Source: Plasmodium malariae
Lineage: Eukaryota > Apicomplexa > Aconoidasida > Haemosporida > Plasmodiidae
NCBI RefSeq assembly: GCF_900090045.1
Contig: NC_041788.1
Location: 2,141,501 to 2,205,500 of the forward strand
Length of the DNA: 64,000 nt
Reading direction: 5' to 3'
In this document: positions 61,028-64,000 of the stretch, one piece after another
Layout: the number at the start of each line of letters is the position of its first letter
How positions within the stretch are numbered: position 1 is the stretch's first letter
Position numbers and translations under genes: made by a program
Notes under the pieces: generated by a model
Databases searched by the model: none
Seen by the model: only the letters and a program-made list of their open reading frames with translations
Told to the model about the DNA's origin: nothing

Positions 61028-62236
61028 ATGGCGAACAAGAAAGCGGAGGCAGCTCGAAAGGCATTTTACGATGACGATGTAGAAAAGTCAAAAGAAGCAC
61101 ATGATTTTTATCATACTTTAGATAAACATGGAGAAAACCATAGTCTTGATAAAGACAATTTGAAAACAATAATTTTTGGAAGTCTAGATGGAATAATTAC
61201 AATATTTGCTATAGTGTCAGGTTGTGTAGGAGCCAAAATAACACCTGCACAGGTCATAATTATTGGTATTGGTAATTTATTTGCAAATGCAATTTCTATG
61301 GGCTTCAGTGAATATACAAGCTCAACAGCACAAAGAGATTTTATGTTAGCTGAAAAAAAAAGAGAAGAATGGGAAATAGAAAATTGCCCATCAGAAGAAA
61401 AACAAGAAATGATTGATATTTATATTAATAAATATAAATTCGAAAGTGAGGATGCAAGAAATTTAGTTGAAATAACTTTTCGGAATAAAAATTTTTTTCT
61501 TGGACATATGATGTCAGAAGAACTAGGACTTATTGTTACAAATGAAGATAAAAATGAGTCTCTAATTAAGGGAATTATCATGTTTTTAAGTTTTTGTGTC
61601 TTTGGTTTAATTCCCTTATCAGCTTATATAGCATATACAGTATTTTTTGAATATACAGATTATAACACTTCCTTTATCGTGGTTTTTGTTTCAACATTAG
61701 TAACTTTATTTATTTTAGGCTTATTTAAGGTACTTCCAAACTTTTACGTGCTTATGTTTGTGTGCGGAACTGCTACAACTTGAGGACATACGTGCACACG
61801 CTGATATATATACATATTCCTGCATATATATACGTGAACATATTTGTACTTACGTATAGATACATGTACATACATACATCTACGTTTACATACTTGTACC
61901 TATTTATACCAACATATACGTACATGTACACATACATGCCTGTGTTCACGTACATGTATATATTTGCATACGCCCCTACACGAGTACATAATTTTTACCA
62001 CATTTGTACATAATTTTTATCACATTTGTACATAATTTTTCCACATTTGTACATAATTTTTCCACATTTGTACATAATTTTTACCACATTTGTACATAAT
62101 TTTTCCACATTTGCAGTCGCAGTTTACGAATCAGAAGCCTATTAGCTGTGCCCTTTGCATGGTCTTCAATGGTTCAGTTGCGGGAATGGTACCGTTTTTA
62201 TTAGGAATAGTTCTTAAAAATAACATAGCAGACTAA
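61028..62236 (+). CDS. VIT: Vacuolar iron transporter
   Basis: Exports Fe2+ from the cytosol into an internal store in exchange for protons, detoxifying iron. Exon 1 is 61028-61729 and exon 2 is 62117-62236, joining LGLFK to SQFTNQKPISCALC; the product is 273 aa, the length I recall for the P. falciparum protein. The cytosolic N-terminus is followed by span 1 with the family signature (FGSLDGIITIFAIVSGCVGA) and span 2 (IIIGIGNLFANAISMGFSEY). A charged cytosolic loop comes next, the metal-binding domain, with Glu-rich helices (EKKREEWEIENCPSEEKQE; MMSEELGL). Three more spans follow (GIIMFLSFCVFGLIPL; FIVVFVSTLVTLFILG; the last in exon 2, SVAGMVPFLLGIVLKNNIAD). Read without splicing, it would lose the fifth span. 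Confidence 0.96.
61730..62116 (+). other. VIT intron
   Basis: 387 nt, donor GTACTTCC, acceptor CATTTGCAG. The 3' third is a tandem repeat (next entry). Confidence 0.9.
61984..62116 (+). repeat. 21-22-bp repeat ending in the VIT splice acceptor
   Basis: Six copies of CACATTTGTACATAATTTTT plus one or two bases, then a truncated seventh copy in which TTTGTAC is replaced by TTTGCAG, the actual splice acceptor. Confidence 0.9.
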
Positions 62237-63967
62237 TAAGAAGCTGTTACACATATATGCGTAGCGAAGTCATAAAATTGCATAAGTTTTCCTTTTTTCA
62301 ATTTTGTACTATGTATTATTATTATTTTAAAAATATCCTGACCTTTTTAATGATTTTATTTTAAATTTCTTTAATATATATACACTTTTTAATATCCTTT
62401 TCTTTTTCTTTTTCGTCTCATTCATTTTGCTCGTATGATGGTTATTACAAAAAAAAAAAAAAAAGAAGTCTGCAATATATATATGTATATACACGTATAC
62501 GTATGTATGTGCATAAGTATATATGTGTGTATGTATGTATGTGTGTGCGTATCTTAATATTTCTTGTTTTTTCCTTTTAAAGGAGGAAATAAGAAAGATA
62601 CTCTATAACTTTTAATTACTGTAATTTTTCAAGTGAAATATTTATAACAAAATAACGCCTTTTTATCTATAATCTATAAAAAAATTTTCTGTTCAAAATA
62701 AAGTTTTACTAAGTAAAATTATAAGAAAAAAGTATATATTAAAATTCCCATTTTTGCAGCTTTAACAGGAAAAAAAAAAAAATTTTTTTTTTTTTTTTTT
62801 TTTTTTGCTTTATTGCAAGTAAAAAAATATTCACATTTTTATTATTATTGGATTATATGCTTACTTCTGAGATCCATAAGTGTCCCTAATATTCGCAATT
62901 CTATGAGATTCTCAAAAGAGTTTGGTAGACCATTTTCTTAGCATGACTACATTTCTACCTTTATATAAGTACATATATATTTATACGTATATACATGTAT
63001 ATATATACATTTATTTATGCATCTTTATACCTGCTATTACTTATACATTGGGCGCATTTTCAAGGAGCCATTTTCAAAAAGGTGCTACTATTTTGCAAAT
63101 GCTTCCAATAACGCTTAGAGAAAACATAAAAACTGCTTAAGCGAATGGCTTTTCATTTAATTCTAAAAGACACTGTAACTATGTTCGCATTATATTCCTT
63201 TTTTTTGTAAGAAAAAAGGGAAAAAAACGTTCTTTTTCTGCTTATAAATGCATCATGAAATTTTGATAATTTTATTAGAACTTTCGAAAATTAGGCAAGA
63301 TACATTTATTTTATAAAAAAAGATATTAAAATTTTGAAAATGTAACTGTTTAATATTTATTTGTGAACATGAAAAAAGAAAAAAATATTATAATAAAAAG
63401 TAGAATAAAATAAAAAAAATAAATAAATAACGGTCAAAAGGGCTAAAATAAATCATACGTTATTAAATTTTTAAGCATAAGCACACCTCTGAGAAATATT
63501 TGCAAATAATTAAATGCCTATTCTTGTGATTTTGAATTGTCAAAAAAAATAAAATAAGAGTATTCATATAGAAGTAGAAGAACATGATTAATATTCGTAT
63601 GAAGAAGTAAAAGAAGCAAGGGATGAGCAAAACAACAAAGCGGCGAAGCAAATGTTCTACCCATTCTTTAAGCTAAATATTGTCGATTTTACGTCTTGTT
63701 GATGATGAACTCCACCTATAAGTACTTTTGTTAACAATTGTAATGACATATAATATTAGGCATCATTTAACAATACTTCTAACTGTCTCTTCTTTTACTT
63801 CAAATTTCAGTTGTCCTATTTAGCTACCTGCGCTTTGTGCTTCATTTTATGAGTACATTACTTTTTTTATATTTTCTATACATATTGAATTAACTATATG
63901 AACCATATTAACCACCTAAACCGCATTAGCAGCATTACGCACAATAACCACATCATCTACGTTAATT

Positions 63968-64000
<33 letters not shown>
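62237..64000. other. Intergenic region right of VIT
   Basis: VIT 3' flank and beyond. It has a run of A then T at 62769-62806, (TA/GT)n at 62476-62545 and a terminal (TA)n at 63968-64000. ORFs up to 72 codons are low complexity. No gene is supported to the edge of the window. Confidence 0.6.

Noticed and set aside
1..64000. CRISPR arrays, bacterial-style operons, insertion sequences
   Set aside because: None seen. The regular repeats are minisatellites, or protein repeats within one gene, without the direct-repeat and unique-spacer pattern.
1..64000. tRNA or rRNA genes
   Set aside because: I noticed no cloverleaf-like or rRNA-like GC-rich segment, but a covariance-model scan was not possible.

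Overview
This window is nuclear DNA from a malaria parasite (Plasmodium). It is very A+T-rich, with long A/T homopolymers and (TA)n tracts, asparagine- and lysine-rich low-complexity inserts in proteins, and small GT-AG introns. The recognisable genes are apicomplexan: GAP45, a myristoylatable PKA regulatory subunit, an apicoplast-targeted gyrase A and a vacuolar iron transporter. Their order matches what I recall of the P. falciparum chromosome 12 interval that starts next to AP2-G (GAP45 - PKAr - GyrA - P4-ATPase - VIT). Base composition and divergence fit a non-falciparum species such as the malariae or ovale lineages, but the species cannot be fixed from the sequence alone.

Layout, left to right. 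About 5.3 kb of non-coding DNA holds a possible decayed gene and a minisatellite. Then: GAP45 (+, 5341-5910); an eight-exon coiled-coil protein (-, 9326-7412); a two-exon helical-repeat protein, probably organellar (+, 10492-12225); a many-exon unknown protein (-, about 14939-12448); PKAr (-, 17885-15744) with a 20-nt first exon; a Brr6/Brl1-type nuclear-envelope protein (+, 21302-22666); gyrase A (-, 27852-23923); a P4-ATPase (+, 30253-36298); the 3' end of a small spliced gene (-, 36688-36371); a giant zinc-ribbon protein (-, 51381-37220); a 1,657-aa protein with a C-terminal zinc module (-, 58949-53581); and VIT (+, 61028-62236). The last 1.8 kb shows no gene.

Two neighbouring large genes with no obvious function carry end modules that suggest roles in nuclear transcription. 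The giant protein starts with a zinc ribbon like that of the RNA polymerase I factor Rrn7/TAF1B. Its neighbour ends with a cysteine/histidine pattern like that of TFIIIC90 (GTF3C4) of RNA polymerase III. Both are inferences for profile searches to test.

Three genes (PKAr, the P4-ATPase and the giant protein) each need exactly one extra base at or near an A/T homopolymer to keep their reading frame. The shared direction points to systematic homopolymer under-calling rather than three real gene losses. The other genes are housekeeping and organelle functions with no sign of an operon; most neighbouring pairs are divergent or convergent.
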